Of a stretch of 23,000 bases of DNA, positions 7,809 through 15,635 are shown one piece after another. The stretch's first letter is position 1; every line of letters begins with the position of its first letter. The position numbers were made by a program, and so were the translations under genes. Origin of the DNA: Promethearchaeota archaeon (GTDB lineage Archaea; Asgardarchaeota; Lokiarchaeia; Sigynarchaeales; SOKP01); NCBI GenBank assembly GCA_016839635.1, contig JAEOTV010000122.1:1-23000 (forward strand). The letters are read 5' to 3'. The notes beneath the pieces were generated by a model. That model did no database searches, was not told the origin of the DNA, and worked only from the letters and a program-made list of their open reading frames with translations.

Positions 7809-8171
7809 TTATTTAGATTTTTTTTTGCTTAGCGCTATAAGTCCTCCAGATGCTGTACCAAGCAATATAGTAATAGCAAGGGCAATAACGAGCCCCATCA
7901 TATTCCCTGGATCGAGTAATGCCCAACTTATCCATGCAACTGCTATAGCTGCACCTAGCACCCAGCCGACTGCTTCTTTCCAATCAATCTTATCTTTGCT
8001 TAGCGCTATAAGTCCTCCAGATGCTGTACCACACAATATGGTAATGGCAAGAGCAACAACGAGACCCACCATATTCCCTGGCCAGAGTAATGCCCAAGTT
8101 ATCCAAGCAACTGCTATAACCGCACCTAACAACCAGCCAATTACTTCTTTAATATCAGTCAAATTTTCCAC
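7809..8171 (-). CDS. Four-helix membrane protein made of two near-identical 57-residue units
   Basis: The 120-aa product is an internal tandem duplication. The first unit (EVIGWLLGAVIAVAWITWAL, then PGNMVGL, then ASGGLIALSK) is followed by a second unit of the same pattern (EAVGWVLGAAIAVAWISWAL, PGNMMGL, ASGGLIALSK). Each unit has two hydrophobic helices around a conserved W-A-L-L-x-P-G-N-M turn, so the protein has four membrane spans. The start codon is GTG at 8171. The family is not recognised. The intact pattern of both copies suggests the duplication is functional, perhaps making a covalent dimer of an ancestral two-helix subunit. A T-tract follows about 30 bp after the stop. Confidence 0.75.
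   Translation of the reverse strand: MENLTDIKEVIGWLLGAVIAVAWITWALLWPGNMVGLVVALAITILCGTASGGLIALSKDKIDWKEAVGWVLGAAIAVAWISWALLDPGNMMGLVIALAITILLGTASGGLIALSKKKSK
7828..8162. repeat. Tandem direct repeat, two copies of a 171-bp unit
   Basis: AGCGCTATAAGTCCTCCAGA begins at 7831 and again at 8002, giving a period of 171 bp or 57 codons. The copies stay alignable without gaps to about 8162. Differences are mainly third-position or conservative. The repeat lies entirely inside the four-helix protein gene. Confidence 0.9.
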
Positions 8172-8280
8172 GCTCTAAATGATTTTATTCTATTTTTTTT
8201 GAATTACGTAGAGTTTTATTTTAAATAAAAATTTTGATTATTTTTTATAATACAGTTTGGGATGATATTTAGCAGCCTTT

Positions 8281-9120
8281 TTATTTAGATTCGATTATAT
8301 TGCGTATCTTTTCTGTTCTAACTTCCTTAGATAATCTCTTTTTTATTGGATTATGATCACCATATAATTCTTTATGATAAATAGGTCGTTGTATATGATA
8401 AAATATTCCTATAGTAAACTTAGATTTTTCCTTGGCAGCTTTAATCGCTTCAAAATAATTTTCTGGTAAATTTTCAAGATATTCAATATTTTCCCTGTAT
8501 TCCTCCCATTTATGGTATGGAACGGCAGGTTGTAAGACTTCTATGAAAGCGAAGCCTTCATGTTCAACTCCTTGTATAATAAGATCTGTGAGATGTTTTA
8601 TATCCCCCGCAAAACCTCTCGCAACGAAAGTAGCACCAGCCTCAATCATTAACGACAATGGATTAAATGGCTCTTCATAACTTCCTCTGGGGGTAGAAGG
8701 CCCTTTCCATCCTTTTTCTGCTAATGGAGAAAATTGACCCGTTGTAAGTGCATATACACTATTATTATGTAAAATAAATGTAATATCTTGATTTCTTTTT
8801 GCTGCGAACATTGTATGTGCTAAACCTTCTGCTAATCCATTTGCATCTCCAGAAAAGTTAATTACCTTTAAATCGGGATTTGCAATTTTAATACCTTCAG
8901 AGTTTGAAATATTACGACCATGCAATCCATAAATCCCACTTAAATTTAGATAGTCAAAAATTTTAGCATGACAACCAATCCCCGCAGTCATGATTATACT
9001 TTCTCTTTTGATACCCTTTTCTTCTAATATTGGAATTGCATTTCTTACAGCAGTAAAGATACCAAAATTTCCACAGCCAGGGCACCAGGTTATTTCAGCG
9101 TTAGTTTTAAGATTTTCCAA
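8281..9120 (-). CDS. 2-oxoacid:ferredoxin oxidoreductase, beta subunit (thiamine diphosphate-binding)
   Basis: The 279-aa product is the TPP-binding beta chain of the two-subunit archaeal oxidoreductase that converts 2-oxoacid, CoA and ferredoxin to acyl-CoA, CO2 and reduced ferredoxin. Visible parts are WCPGCGNFG (Cys13, Cys16), GIGC (Cys50), the TPP/Mg region SGDANGLAEG to HNN (residues 90-120), and a C-terminal GDHNPIKKRL. Two oddities stand out. The usual fourth [4Fe-4S] cysteine near residue 197 is Ala199 (VLQPAVPYHKW), and there are only three Cys in the whole chain. Also, GDAN replaces the common GDGD. The start is TTG at 9120, supported by a strong GAGGAGGTG (plus 9131-9139) 10 bases upstream. 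It lies 4 bp after the alpha subunit stop. The substrate is undetermined. Confidence 0.92.
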   Translation of the reverse strand: MENLKTNAEITWCPGCGNFGIFTAVRNAIPILEEKGIKRESIIMTAGIGCHAKIFDYLNLSGIYGLHGRNISNSEGIKIANPDLKVINFSGDANGLAEGLAHTMFAAKRNQDITFILHNNSVYALTTGQFSPLAEKGWKGPSTPRGSYEEPFNPLSLMIEAGATFVARGFAGDIKHLTDLIIQGVEHEGFAFIEVLQPAVPYHKWEEYRENIEYLENLPENYFEAIKAAKEKSKFTIGIFYHIQRPIYHKELYGDHNPIKKRLSKEVRTEKIRNIIESK

Positions 9121-9124
9121 TTAT

Positions 9125-10783
9125 TTAGAGCACCTCCTCAATCTTTTGTGATAAATCAACCGGATCAAACGGGCGACCATCATATTGCTTAATTGTTTCT
9201 CTAATATTTAAACCAGCTTTTTCACTTAAAAGCTTAGCAAATTGTCCAGTAGAACTTTGCTCTATAACTAAATTATCTTGATTTTTAAATTCTTCCAATT
9301 CCCAAATTGGAAATGGACTCAAATAAATTGGTGCGATAATTGTAGGACTTAAATTTCCATATTTAAGAGCTTCTAAAACGCTCATATAAGTTGAGCCATA
9401 GGTAAAAATATTAAAAGTATTTTCTCCTCGAACTATTTTAACAGTTTCTAGCTTTTTTAAATATTCAATTAGTGGTTTTAACTTTTTATTTCTTTTATCA
9501 TGCATTAATGAAATCTTTTCAGCATTTTCTGTTGTAATCCCGAATTCATCATGCTCGTAACTATTCCATTTTATTACTTGATTTGATGGTGGAAATAACA
9601 TAGGAGAAATTCCATCATCAGTATCTAAATATCGTTTATAAATACCATCTTTATGCATTTTTGACTCAGCCCAATTAGATTTTTTTAAATCAATTTCGAC
9701 CGTCATGCTACACTCTGAAAGGTGTTTTTCAGTGAGCAATATTCCTGGTGTTTGAAATTTCGATACTAACTCTAACATTTCTGCAGTAAGATAATAAGCT
9801 TCTCTAACTGTTCTTGGAGAAGCGACAATTCTTAAGAAATCTCCATGACCTGCAGTTAATACAAAAGCTAAATCTGCTTGTTCTGTATAAGTAGGAACCC
9901 CTGTCGCGGGTCCAGGTCTCTGAGACAAAATTACCAATACTGGGGCTTCAGTCATACCTGCCAAAGAAAAGCCTTCAACCATGAGAGCGAATCCACCACC
10001 ACTCGTCCCAACCATCGCTTTTGCACCTGTAAAGGCTGAACCGATCGCCATGTTTATAACTGCTATTTCACTTTCAGCATGCACAACAGCTAACCCGAAA
10101 TTTTCTGCTTCTCTAGCTAGAGTATGTAAAATTGTTGATGCTGGAGTCATGGGATAGCCATAATATACATCTAATCCACCTGATATAGCTCCTAAACTAA
10201 TTGCTTCATTTCCTGTTATAATCGGTCTTTTTTTATCTCCTTTCTCTAAATTAAATTTTTTCCCACAATCTGGATAAACTATTTCATAAATTGTATTTGC
10301 AAAGGATATATTATCTTCAATTCCTCTTGGATACTCGTCTTTAATAATTTGATTCATTTGTTCTTTTTCAAATCCAATAGTCGCAGATAAAATCGCTACA
10401 GCACCAACCCCAAACATTAATCTTTTCATTGGATATTTTTCTGCTTCTGAAGATAAAGGGATTCCAATACCAGCTTCAAGTTTTTGTTCGTCTGAATTAT
10501 ATACCATTATTCCATCTTCTGCTCTATCATCAAGGTGGGTTTCAAAACTTCTTTTATCAAAATTGACAACTAAATTTGCTTTCATATAATGACTGCTAAT
10601 CCATCTGGGAGCTGTGCTTACAATAGAAAAATTATGACCTCCCCTTATTAAACTCATATAATCATCCATCTGGAAAACATGACGGCCTAAGCTAGAAAAA
10701 ATATGCGCCGCTACAGAGCCTGCTTTTTTTACACCTTCACCGGCTTTACCTCCAACTAAAAATGTAAATACTTCAGAATTCAT
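9125..10783 (-). CDS. 2-oxoacid:ferredoxin oxidoreductase, fused gamma-alpha subunit
   Basis: The 552-aa product joins the gamma domain (residues 1 to about 180) to the alpha domain (about 188-552), as in Sulfolobus-type enzymes. The gamma part shows GGKAGEGVKKAG (11-22) and SLIRGGHNFSIV. The alpha part shows the substrate-site motif YGYPMTPAST, ESEIAVINMAIGSAFTGAKA, TSGGGFALM, and LSQRPGPATGVPTYTEQADL, all typical of this family. The C-terminal domain ends with YLSPFPIWEL and VIEQSSTGQFAKLL. There is no separate delta ferredoxin subunit nearby, so the complex should pass electrons directly to soluble ferredoxin. The ATG at 10783 follows an ATGAGG ribosome binding site. The first gene of a two-gene operon with the beta subunit, transcribed away from the acetyltransferase at 10995. 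Confidence 0.93.
   Translation of the reverse strand: MNSEVFTFLVGGKAGEGVKKAGSVAAHIFSSLGRHVFQMDDYMSLIRGGHNFSIVSTAPRWISSHYMKANLVVNFDKRSFETHLDDRAEDGIMVYNSDEQKLEAGIGIPLSSEAEKYPMKRLMFGVGAVAILSATIGFEKEQMNQIIKDEYPRGIEDNISFANTIYEIVYPDCGKKFNLEKGDKKRPIITGNEAISLGAISGGLDVYYGYPMTPASTILHTLAREAENFGLAVVHAESEIAVINMAIGSAFTGAKAMVGTSGGGFALMVEGFSLAGMTEAPVLVILSQRPGPATGVPTYTEQADLAFVLTAGHGDFLRIVASPRTVREAYYLTAEMLELVSKFQTPGILLTEKHLSECSMTVEIDLKKSNWAESKMHKDGIYKRYLDTDDGISPMLFPPSNQVIKWNSYEHDEFGITTENAEKISLMHDKRNKKLKPLIEYLKKLETVKIVRGENTFNIFTYGSTYMSVLEALKYGNLSPTIIAPIYLSPFPIWELEEFKNQDNLVIEQSSTGQFAKLLSEKAGLNIRETIKQYDGRPFDPVDLSQKIEEVL
9131..9139 (-). promoter_or_regulatory. Strong Shine-Dalgarno sequence that fixes the TTG start of the beta subunit
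   Basis: The minus strand reads GAGGAGGTG, ending 10 bases before TTG 9120 and lying inside the 3' end of the alpha-subunit gene. It confirms TTG as the start, as no in-frame ATG lies nearby. Confidence 0.75.
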
Positions 10784-10994
10784 TTAGGTATAAACCTCAT
10801 TATATATCGTTTAAAATTTATTATTTCAATCGATTAATAGTTGGATTTACCCAAAATTATTTAAATATATGGATTATAAATTCTAGCTGTATTTATATGA
10901 AAATCTAATAAAATTCCTTAAGATTTATACATCAAAGTGTTTTAGAAGAACTTACTTTTATGTCAAAAATAATATTTTGGAGATTTAGATAAAA

Positions 10995-11528
10995 ATGCTT
11001 GAAGGTATCAAGATTAATTTACGGGCTATGGAACCCGAAGATATTTTACTTATAAGTGATTGGCTTAATAATTTAGAATTCCAGGGACAATTTACTCCAC
11101 TGATACAGAGGTCAAAAGAAGATTGGAAAAGAGCATTTGGCGAAATTTCCGAAGAGCATAAAGAGTATATAATTGAAAAGAAAGATGGTACAGAAATTGG
11201 AATAATTATTTATTTCATGGTCCAAGGTGGACCCTATCATTTACTAGAATTTGGATATTATATAATTCCATCTGAAAGTAATAAAGGCTACTGTACTGAA
11301 GCTGCCAAAATTTTTATTGATTTTCTATTTCTTTCAAGAGCAATAGAACGCATCCAAGCTACAACCGATAGTAGAAATATTGCATCACAAAGAGTTCTTG
11401 AAAAAGCAGGATTAAAAAAGGAAGGATTAATGCGAAAAGCAGTATTTATGAAAGGGAATTATGTAGATATTGCTCTTTTCAGTATAACTAGAGAAAATTG
11501 GAAGGAAAAAAAAATCTTGAAGTTTTAA
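10995..11528 (+). CDS. RimJ/RimL-type GNAT acetyltransferase (paralogue of 16141-16680)
   Basis: The 177-aa product starts MLEGIKINLRAMEPEDI, the opening of RimJ/RimL-like enzymes, which acetylate protein N-termini or small amines such as polyamines and aminoglycosides. The acetyl-CoA loop is ESNKGYCTEAAKIFIDFLF (residues about 92-110). The fold end is IQATTDSRNIASQRVLEKAG and KKEG, with the N-x-x-S-x-x-x-x-E-K-x-G motif that marks this group. It ends WKEKKILKF, identical in type to the paralogue's end. GGAG lies 12 bases before ATG 10995. It is divergent from the oxidoreductase operon and convergent with the membrane protein at 11628. The acceptor is unknown. Confidence 0.92.
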   Translation: MLEGIKINLRAMEPEDILLISDWLNNLEFQGQFTPLIQRSKEDWKRAFGEISEEHKEYIIEKKDGTEIGIIIYFMVQGGPYHLLEFGYYIIPSESNKGYCTEAAKIFIDFLFLSRAIERIQATTDSRNIASQRVLEKAGLKKEGLMRKAVFMKGNYVDIALFSITRENWKEKKILKF

Positions 11529-11533
11529 GAAGA

Positions 11534-11549
11534 GCTATTGGTTAATAGC
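11534..11549 (+). terminator. Possible hairpin terminator after the acetyltransferase gene
   Basis: GCTATT, loop GGTT, AATAGC forms a perfect 6-bp stem 5 bases after the stop, followed by a T-rich stretch. The stem is short and A+T-rich, so support is weak. Confidence 0.3.
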
Positions 11550-11627
11550 CATTCAAATTTTTTCAAAATCAAAAAATTATGTAAAATTAACACATGCTTA
11601 AAACAGAGAATATATTGTAGTGAAATG

Positions 11628-12638
11628 TTATGATTTTATCTTTTTGAATCTCTTTGTCCTTTTTTTAACTATTATATATAATAAAACGAACCAGGGAATC
11701 AGCAAGAAAATTACAACAGTCCCAAGAACATAAATTAACTCAAGCATAATTGTTAATATCAGTCCTGAAACCGTCATAAATATAAATACCCATAGCAAAA
11801 TTAAAACCCTTTGATAATCAAGTCTCTTGGTTATAAGATCGTTTTCAAACTTTTTTTCACATCTAGGGCAAACTTTCTCAAGATGGACTCCTTTAGTTCC
11901 ACAATTTTTACAAACAGATACCTCTTTTCTCATAAAGTAGATTATCCCTGCTAGTATAGAAATTATAATAGATGTGGAAATAATATTAGTATATGAAAGA
12001 ATTAACTTATCATAATTCCATAAAAGACGAGGATTGAAATATAAAGATGTATTAAATTGTTCATTATTTCTTGTAAGATTTATACAAAAGCTTAAATCTC
12101 CAGGTTCGCTAATGTTATAAAAATGTTTTATATCAAAAGCATTTTGAAGATTGTAATAATCAATGAAAGGCCCATCTTGAGTTATATCTGAAATATTAAC
12201 AGTATTAATTATTTCTCCATGTTCAGGTTTATTAACCCAAGTTAATTCTGAAACATTCCAACTTTCTTCTATTGATATTATATTTATTTCCACATAATCA
12301 ATGTAGGATGGATCAATATAATAACCATCTTCATAAAAATAATAGCTAAAAAAAGAAAAGTAAAGGTGTCCATCTTCCTTAGGTAATTTTTCAAGATCAA
12401 AATGAATATAAGTTTCACAAGAGTTTCCAATAAGTCTAAACGGATAATTTTTATTAGGATCACTTTGGTTTACATATGCCGCATAATCGGTGGATAATCC
12501 AAAAGTAAATTCTGTTGTTAAACCTGCATTTATTTTAAAAGCGGGTATAAAATTAATTATTAACAAAAAGGTTGAAACTAAAACTAAAGCAATGAAAAAA
12601 ATTTGAAGCTTCCTCTTTTTATTTCGCTGTTTTTTCAT
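11628..12638 (-). CDS. Membrane protein with DNRLRE-like ectodomain, zinc ribbon and three further helices
   Basis: The 336-aa product has a basic N-terminus (KKQRNKKRK), then a membrane helix (about 12-34), placing residues about 40-215 outside the cell. That part resembles the DNRLRE beta-sandwich of archaeal and bacterial surface proteins: DYAAYVNQSDPNKNYPFRLIG, then ETYIHFDLEKLP, then ESWNVSELTWVNKP (the W-x(n)-T-W-x-N-x-P signature). The ectodomain carries at least six N-x-S/T sequons, consistent with N-glycosylation. A second helix (about 218-238) is followed by a cytoplasmic zinc ribbon, VCKNCGTKGVHLEKVCPRC, then two more helices (about 276-325) and a basic tail. It is the last gene of the minus-strand operon, 23 bp after the methyltransferase-TPR gene. 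The role is unknown; surface anchoring or sensing is an inference. Confidence 0.8.
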   Translation of the reverse strand: MKKQRNKKRKLQIFFIALVLVSTFLLIINFIPAFKINAGLTTEFTFGLSTDYAAYVNQSDPNKNYPFRLIGNSCETYIHFDLEKLPKEDGHLYFSFFSYYFYEDGYYIDPSYIDYVEINIISIEESWNVSELTWVNKPEHGEIINTVNISDITQDGPFIDYYNLQNAFDIKHFYNISEPGDLSFCINLTRNNEQFNTSLYFNPRLLWNYDKLILSYTNIISTSIIISILAGIIYFMRKEVSVCKNCGTKGVHLEKVCPRCEKKFENDLITKRLDYQRVLILLWVFIFMTVSGLILTIMLELIYVLGTVVIFLLIPWFVLLYIIVKKRTKRFKKIKS

Positions 12639-12661
12639 ATCATCAAGTTCTATACTTATTT

Positions 12662-13999
12662 TTATGATTGATATCTTTCAAGAGAATAAATTGGTTTCAA
12701 TTCTATTAATTTTAAATTCGATTTTTTTACTGAATTTAATTCTAATCTAATATCTTTTTTAATTTGGATTTTATTTTCAAGATTCGTTATATTCAATAAT
12801 TTTAATGTCCTCTTATAATAAAATCTTGCTTTAGTCTTCAAGCTTAATTTTGAGTAGACTTTTGCGACATTCCAATAGTAGAGAAAGTCGTCTCTATATA
12901 ATTTTATTGATTTTAAGAGTAATTTTAGAGCTTGTGAATAATCCTGATTATGAAATTTTTTAATGCCCTGATAAAAAAAATCTAGAGAGAATCTTTTTAA
13001 AATATTGGGAGAGAAGAAATCAATCTGTTTATTTTTAAAGTTTTTTGATAATTTTACTAATTCTTCTTTTAATATTTTTTTCTCTACTTTAGTAAGCAGA
13101 ATTTTATTAATCATACTCAAACCTAGAGATTTGATTGATGATAAAATAATCTTTTGGCTTCCAGGTATTATTGGAGCTTTCATTAAGGCTGCACATAAAA
13201 TAGATGTAAAATTATATTTATCTAGTAATTCAGCAATTTCTATAACATAATCTAGATCAAATCTAGTAAAAAAATCATAATTTATCATTTCACACAGAAA
13301 GACTTTAACAATTTGTGGGGAAGAAATTAAAGAATTTCTAATATATTCAAAATTTTTCTCTTTCTTCTGTTCTCTTACTAATTTTAGCGTTGCAATTAAT
13401 AAATTGTTTAATAGATCCTCTTGTTCTTTAATTAAAAATAAATTTTGAAAGTCGATTATTTTTAACGATAATAGTTGTTTACGAATATAGGTAAAAATCT
13501 GGAAAACTTTTAACAATTTATCATTTGCAGGTTTCCTACAGACAATTTTTACAGTTGGAATCGATTCTTCATTGTAAAAATTAGTTTGAATTATTTCTTC
13601 AAACCCAATTTTTTCTAATATTTCTATTAATAATTGAGAGGGAAAGCAAAATTTATGTTTATAACCTTGATGAGGCAATCCATATATCCATCTTAATACA
13701 TCCTTTCTTTGTTCATAATTTGAATTCAAATAGATACGAAAAGCTCTTTCTAAATCAGGAGTTTCCAATATTAATTTTCCATTTGGTTCTAAAACCCTAA
13801 AAAATTCACTAAGTGAATAAATCGATTGGTAAAATCCAAGGTGTTCAATTAAATGGAGAGCTTTTACTTCTTGGCATGAATTTTCTGCAAATTTTAGATC
13901 TAGAGCTGACATTTTCTTATCAGCAACCAAATTATCATATAAATCTATATTAATATAATTTGGATCGTATTTCTTTCCACAACCTACATTCAATTTCAT
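12662..13999 (-). CDS. SAM-dependent methyltransferase fused to a helical/TPR region
   Basis: The 445-aa product begins directly with SAM-binding motif I (KLNVGCGKKYDPNYINIDLYD, glycine-rich loop at residues 3-8). It continues with LDLKFAENSCQEVKALHLIEH and FFRVLEPNGKLILETPDLERAF, the standard class I methyltransferase fold of about 160 residues. The second part is a long Lys/Leu/Ile-rich helical region. It includes at least one tetratricopeptide-like pair near residues 340-410 (FHNQDYSQALKLLLKSIKLY, then YYWNVAKVYSKLSLKTKARF). TPR regions usually bind proteins or peptides, so this part may recruit the substrate. Its ATG overlaps the stop of the 85-aa protein gene by 4 bp (13996-13999), a sign of translational coupling. 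Methyl acceptor unknown. Confidence 0.88.
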   Translation of the reverse strand: MKLNVGCGKKYDPNYINIDLYDNLVADKKMSALDLKFAENSCQEVKALHLIEHLGFYQSIYSLSEFFRVLEPNGKLILETPDLERAFRIYLNSNYEQRKDVLRWIYGLPHQGYKHKFCFPSQLLIEILEKIGFEEIIQTNFYNEESIPTVKIVCRKPANDKLLKVFQIFTYIRKQLLSLKIIDFQNLFLIKEQEDLLNNLLIATLKLVREQKKEKNFEYIRNSLISSPQIVKVFLCEMINYDFFTRFDLDYVIEIAELLDKYNFTSILCAALMKAPIIPGSQKIILSSIKSLGLSMINKILLTKVEKKILKEELVKLSKNFKNKQIDFFSPNILKRFSLDFFYQGIKKFHNQDYSQALKLLLKSIKLYRDDFLYYWNVAKVYSKLSLKTKARFYYKRTLKLLNITNLENKIQIKKDIRLELNSVKKSNLKLIELKPIYSLERYQS

Positions 14000-14253
14000 T
14001 TTTTCTTTTTAAAATCTTTTAAACTAATACTAGAATATAAAGTTCCTCGAGGATAAACTGTATCAGTTGATTTTACATAGATACTTAGCGCAACATTCCA
14101 AAAAAGGAACGCAAAAACTGTTAGAATTATGATTAAAAGTATAGATAATACTAATGGAGATCTCTTTTCAAAAAAGAGAACACGATTAATTTCCTTTCGA
14201 GTTAATCCTAATTCTTTGCCGATTTCATATAGTTGGAATAAATCTTTGAACAT
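13996..14253 (-). CDS. Small single-helix membrane protein between radical SAM and methyltransferase genes, 85 aa
   Basis: The product has a polar N-terminal region (LYEIGKELGLTRKEINRVLFFEKR) that could form two helices, like a helix-turn-helix fragment. One strong membrane helix follows (residues about 33-56, LVLSILLIIILTVFAFLFWN). A 29-residue C-terminal tail comes next (SIYVKSTDTVYPRGTLYSSI, ending in four basic residues). It contains no cysteine. The gene starts 16 bp after the radical SAM stop and overlaps the methyltransferase start by 4 bp, so it belongs to the same transcript. It may be the membrane anchor, or the substrate, of the two flanking enzymes. That is an inference from position and size only. 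Confidence 0.8.
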   Translation of the reverse strand: MFKDLFQLYEIGKELGLTRKEINRVLFFEKRSPLVLSILLIIILTVFAFLFWNVALSIYVKSTDTVYPRGTLYSSISLKDFKKKK

Positions 14254-14269
14254 TTTCTATTTCACCCCA

Positions 14270-15376
14270 TTAAATTTTCATTTTATTATACAAATATTTA
14301 TATTTTGAAATTTTAGAATTAATTTTCCACCTAAATGGAAATTTCTTATAATTAAATAACTCATTTTCTATAGCTCGTAAACAATATGGCTTGTGATATG
14401 AATTTAATGCAATAACAGTACCTAAACAACCCCCCTTACATTTTTTAAATGAATCACAAGTATGACAATAAGTTTCTGAATTTTTTGCATTGATCAAATT
14501 AAATTTTGTCTTCAAAATTTCATTAAGACTTTTAGTTCTGATGTTTCCCATAATATAATTATTAGGTAGAATCAAACATCCTTTTATATTCCCATTACTT
14601 TGAATACCCAAAACAGATCTACCTGCTTGGCATCCAAACCAAGGATCTAAACCCAATTCAGGTAAAGTTATGGAAAAATATCCAAAACAATGTGCCCCAA
14701 TTAAAGGTAACTCAATTGGAGAATATTTCCTTAAATTGAGTGCAATAAACAATGCTATAGCATAGTATTCTTTTCGAGAAATCGTTAATCCTCTGGGAAA
14801 TCTGCCAATAGGTAAAGATATTTGAATTTGCCAAGCAATTCTTTTATTAAGTAAAAAATCTCTAATTAAGTATAGTTCCTTAAAATTAAGCTTATTCACT
14901 GTAGTTATAACACTTAAGGGAAGATTTCGTGATTTTATTAGTCTTATCGATTCTAATACTTTATTAAAACTTCCTTCAATACCCCTAATATAATCGTGAG
15001 TTTTAGGATTTCCACCATCTAAACTTAAAGAAATGCATTCTATTTCTAATTCCTCAAGTTGTTGGATATGGTTTATAATTTCTAGTCCGTTTGACACTAT
15101 GGTTAATTTCATATCATTTTTTTTTATTTCCCGGGCAATATCATACCAATCACTCCTTAAAAAGGGTTCACCACCCATCAATGCAATTCCATCGTAACCA
15201 CACGATTTTAATTCTTTGACCAATTTTAAAGCTTCTTCTGTTTCAAGTTCATGTAATCGAGAACGGCCTGCTAACGACCCACAATGAATACAATTGCTAT
15301 TGCATTTCAGTGTAATTTCCCATACTGCGCATTTATGTTTGAGAGAAGAAGGCAATTGATATTTATTGTTATTCAT
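14270..15376 (-). CDS. Radical SAM protein with C-terminal SPASM domain
   Basis: The 368-aa product carries the radical SAM cluster motif C-x3-C-x2-C at Cys25, Cys29 and Cys32 (TLKCNSNCIHCG), the GGEP SAM-contact motif (ALMGGEPFLR), and the barrel segments VSNGL and SLSLDGG. The C-terminal SPASM domain is complete in appearance, with cysteines at about 249, 267, 304, 307, 313, 317 and 332 (CHTCDSFKKCKGGC then PYC), which hold auxiliary [4Fe-4S] clusters. SPASM enzymes mostly modify peptides or protein side chains, and some act on sugars or cofactors. It is the first gene of the four-gene minus-strand operon and has a TATA-like box 18-28 bp before ATG 15376. The substrate is unknown. Confidence 0.94.
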   Translation of the reverse strand: MNNNKYQLPSSLKHKCAVWEITLKCNSNCIHCGSLAGRSRLHELETEEALKLVKELKSCGYDGIALMGGEPFLRSDWYDIAREIKKNDMKLTIVSNGLEIINHIQQLEELEIECISLSLDGGNPKTHDYIRGIEGSFNKVLESIRLIKSRNLPLSVITTVNKLNFKELYLIRDFLLNKRIAWQIQISLPIGRFPRGLTISRKEYYAIALFIALNLRKYSPIELPLIGAHCFGYFSITLPELGLDPWFGCQAGRSVLGIQSNGNIKGCLILPNNYIMGNIRTKSLNEILKTKFNLINAKNSETYCHTCDSFKKCKGGCLGTVIALNSYHKPYCLRAIENELFNYKKFPFRWKINSKISKYKYLYNKMKI

Positions 15377-15393
15377 TATTCTATTATTGGATT

Positions 15394-15404
15394 GTTATAT
15401 TTTT
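15394..15404 (-). promoter_or_regulatory. Probable TATA box of the radical SAM operon
   Basis: The minus strand reads AAAAATATAAC, 18-28 bp before ATG 15376. No Shine-Dalgarno sequence is present, consistent with a leaderless or near-leaderless mRNA. Confidence 0.4.
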
Positions 15405-15635
15405 CTCTTAAGACTTGTACAAATATTAATTATTTGAATAATAAATATAACATTTGTGGTGCACTTTTAGAATATTTCACATTTCTAAACACCATTTTCT
15501 TTAGATTGAAAAAGAATTATAATGATTGTTTGATTTGAGATAATTTACCCGAGAAGGTAGGATATAAAATTCTATATAATTGGATAATTAAAGAGAAATT
15601 TGAATTTTTATCCTTTAATAATCATAACAAATTCT

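Noticed and set aside
7825..8178. 117-aa open frame on the plus strand opposite the duplicated membrane protein
   Set aside because: It mirrors the repeat on the other strand, has no ribosome binding site, and the minus-strand frame shows protein-like conservation between copies (two membrane helices per unit).
13996..14253. Sactipeptide-type precursor
   Set aside because: The 85-aa protein has no cysteine, so thioether formation is impossible; other modifications remain open.
15284..15538. 84-aa plus-strand frame near the radical SAM gene start, considered as a peptide precursor
   Set aside because: It overlaps the antisense of the conserved Cys motif region, has no start signal, and its sequence resembles antisense of coding and spacer DNA.
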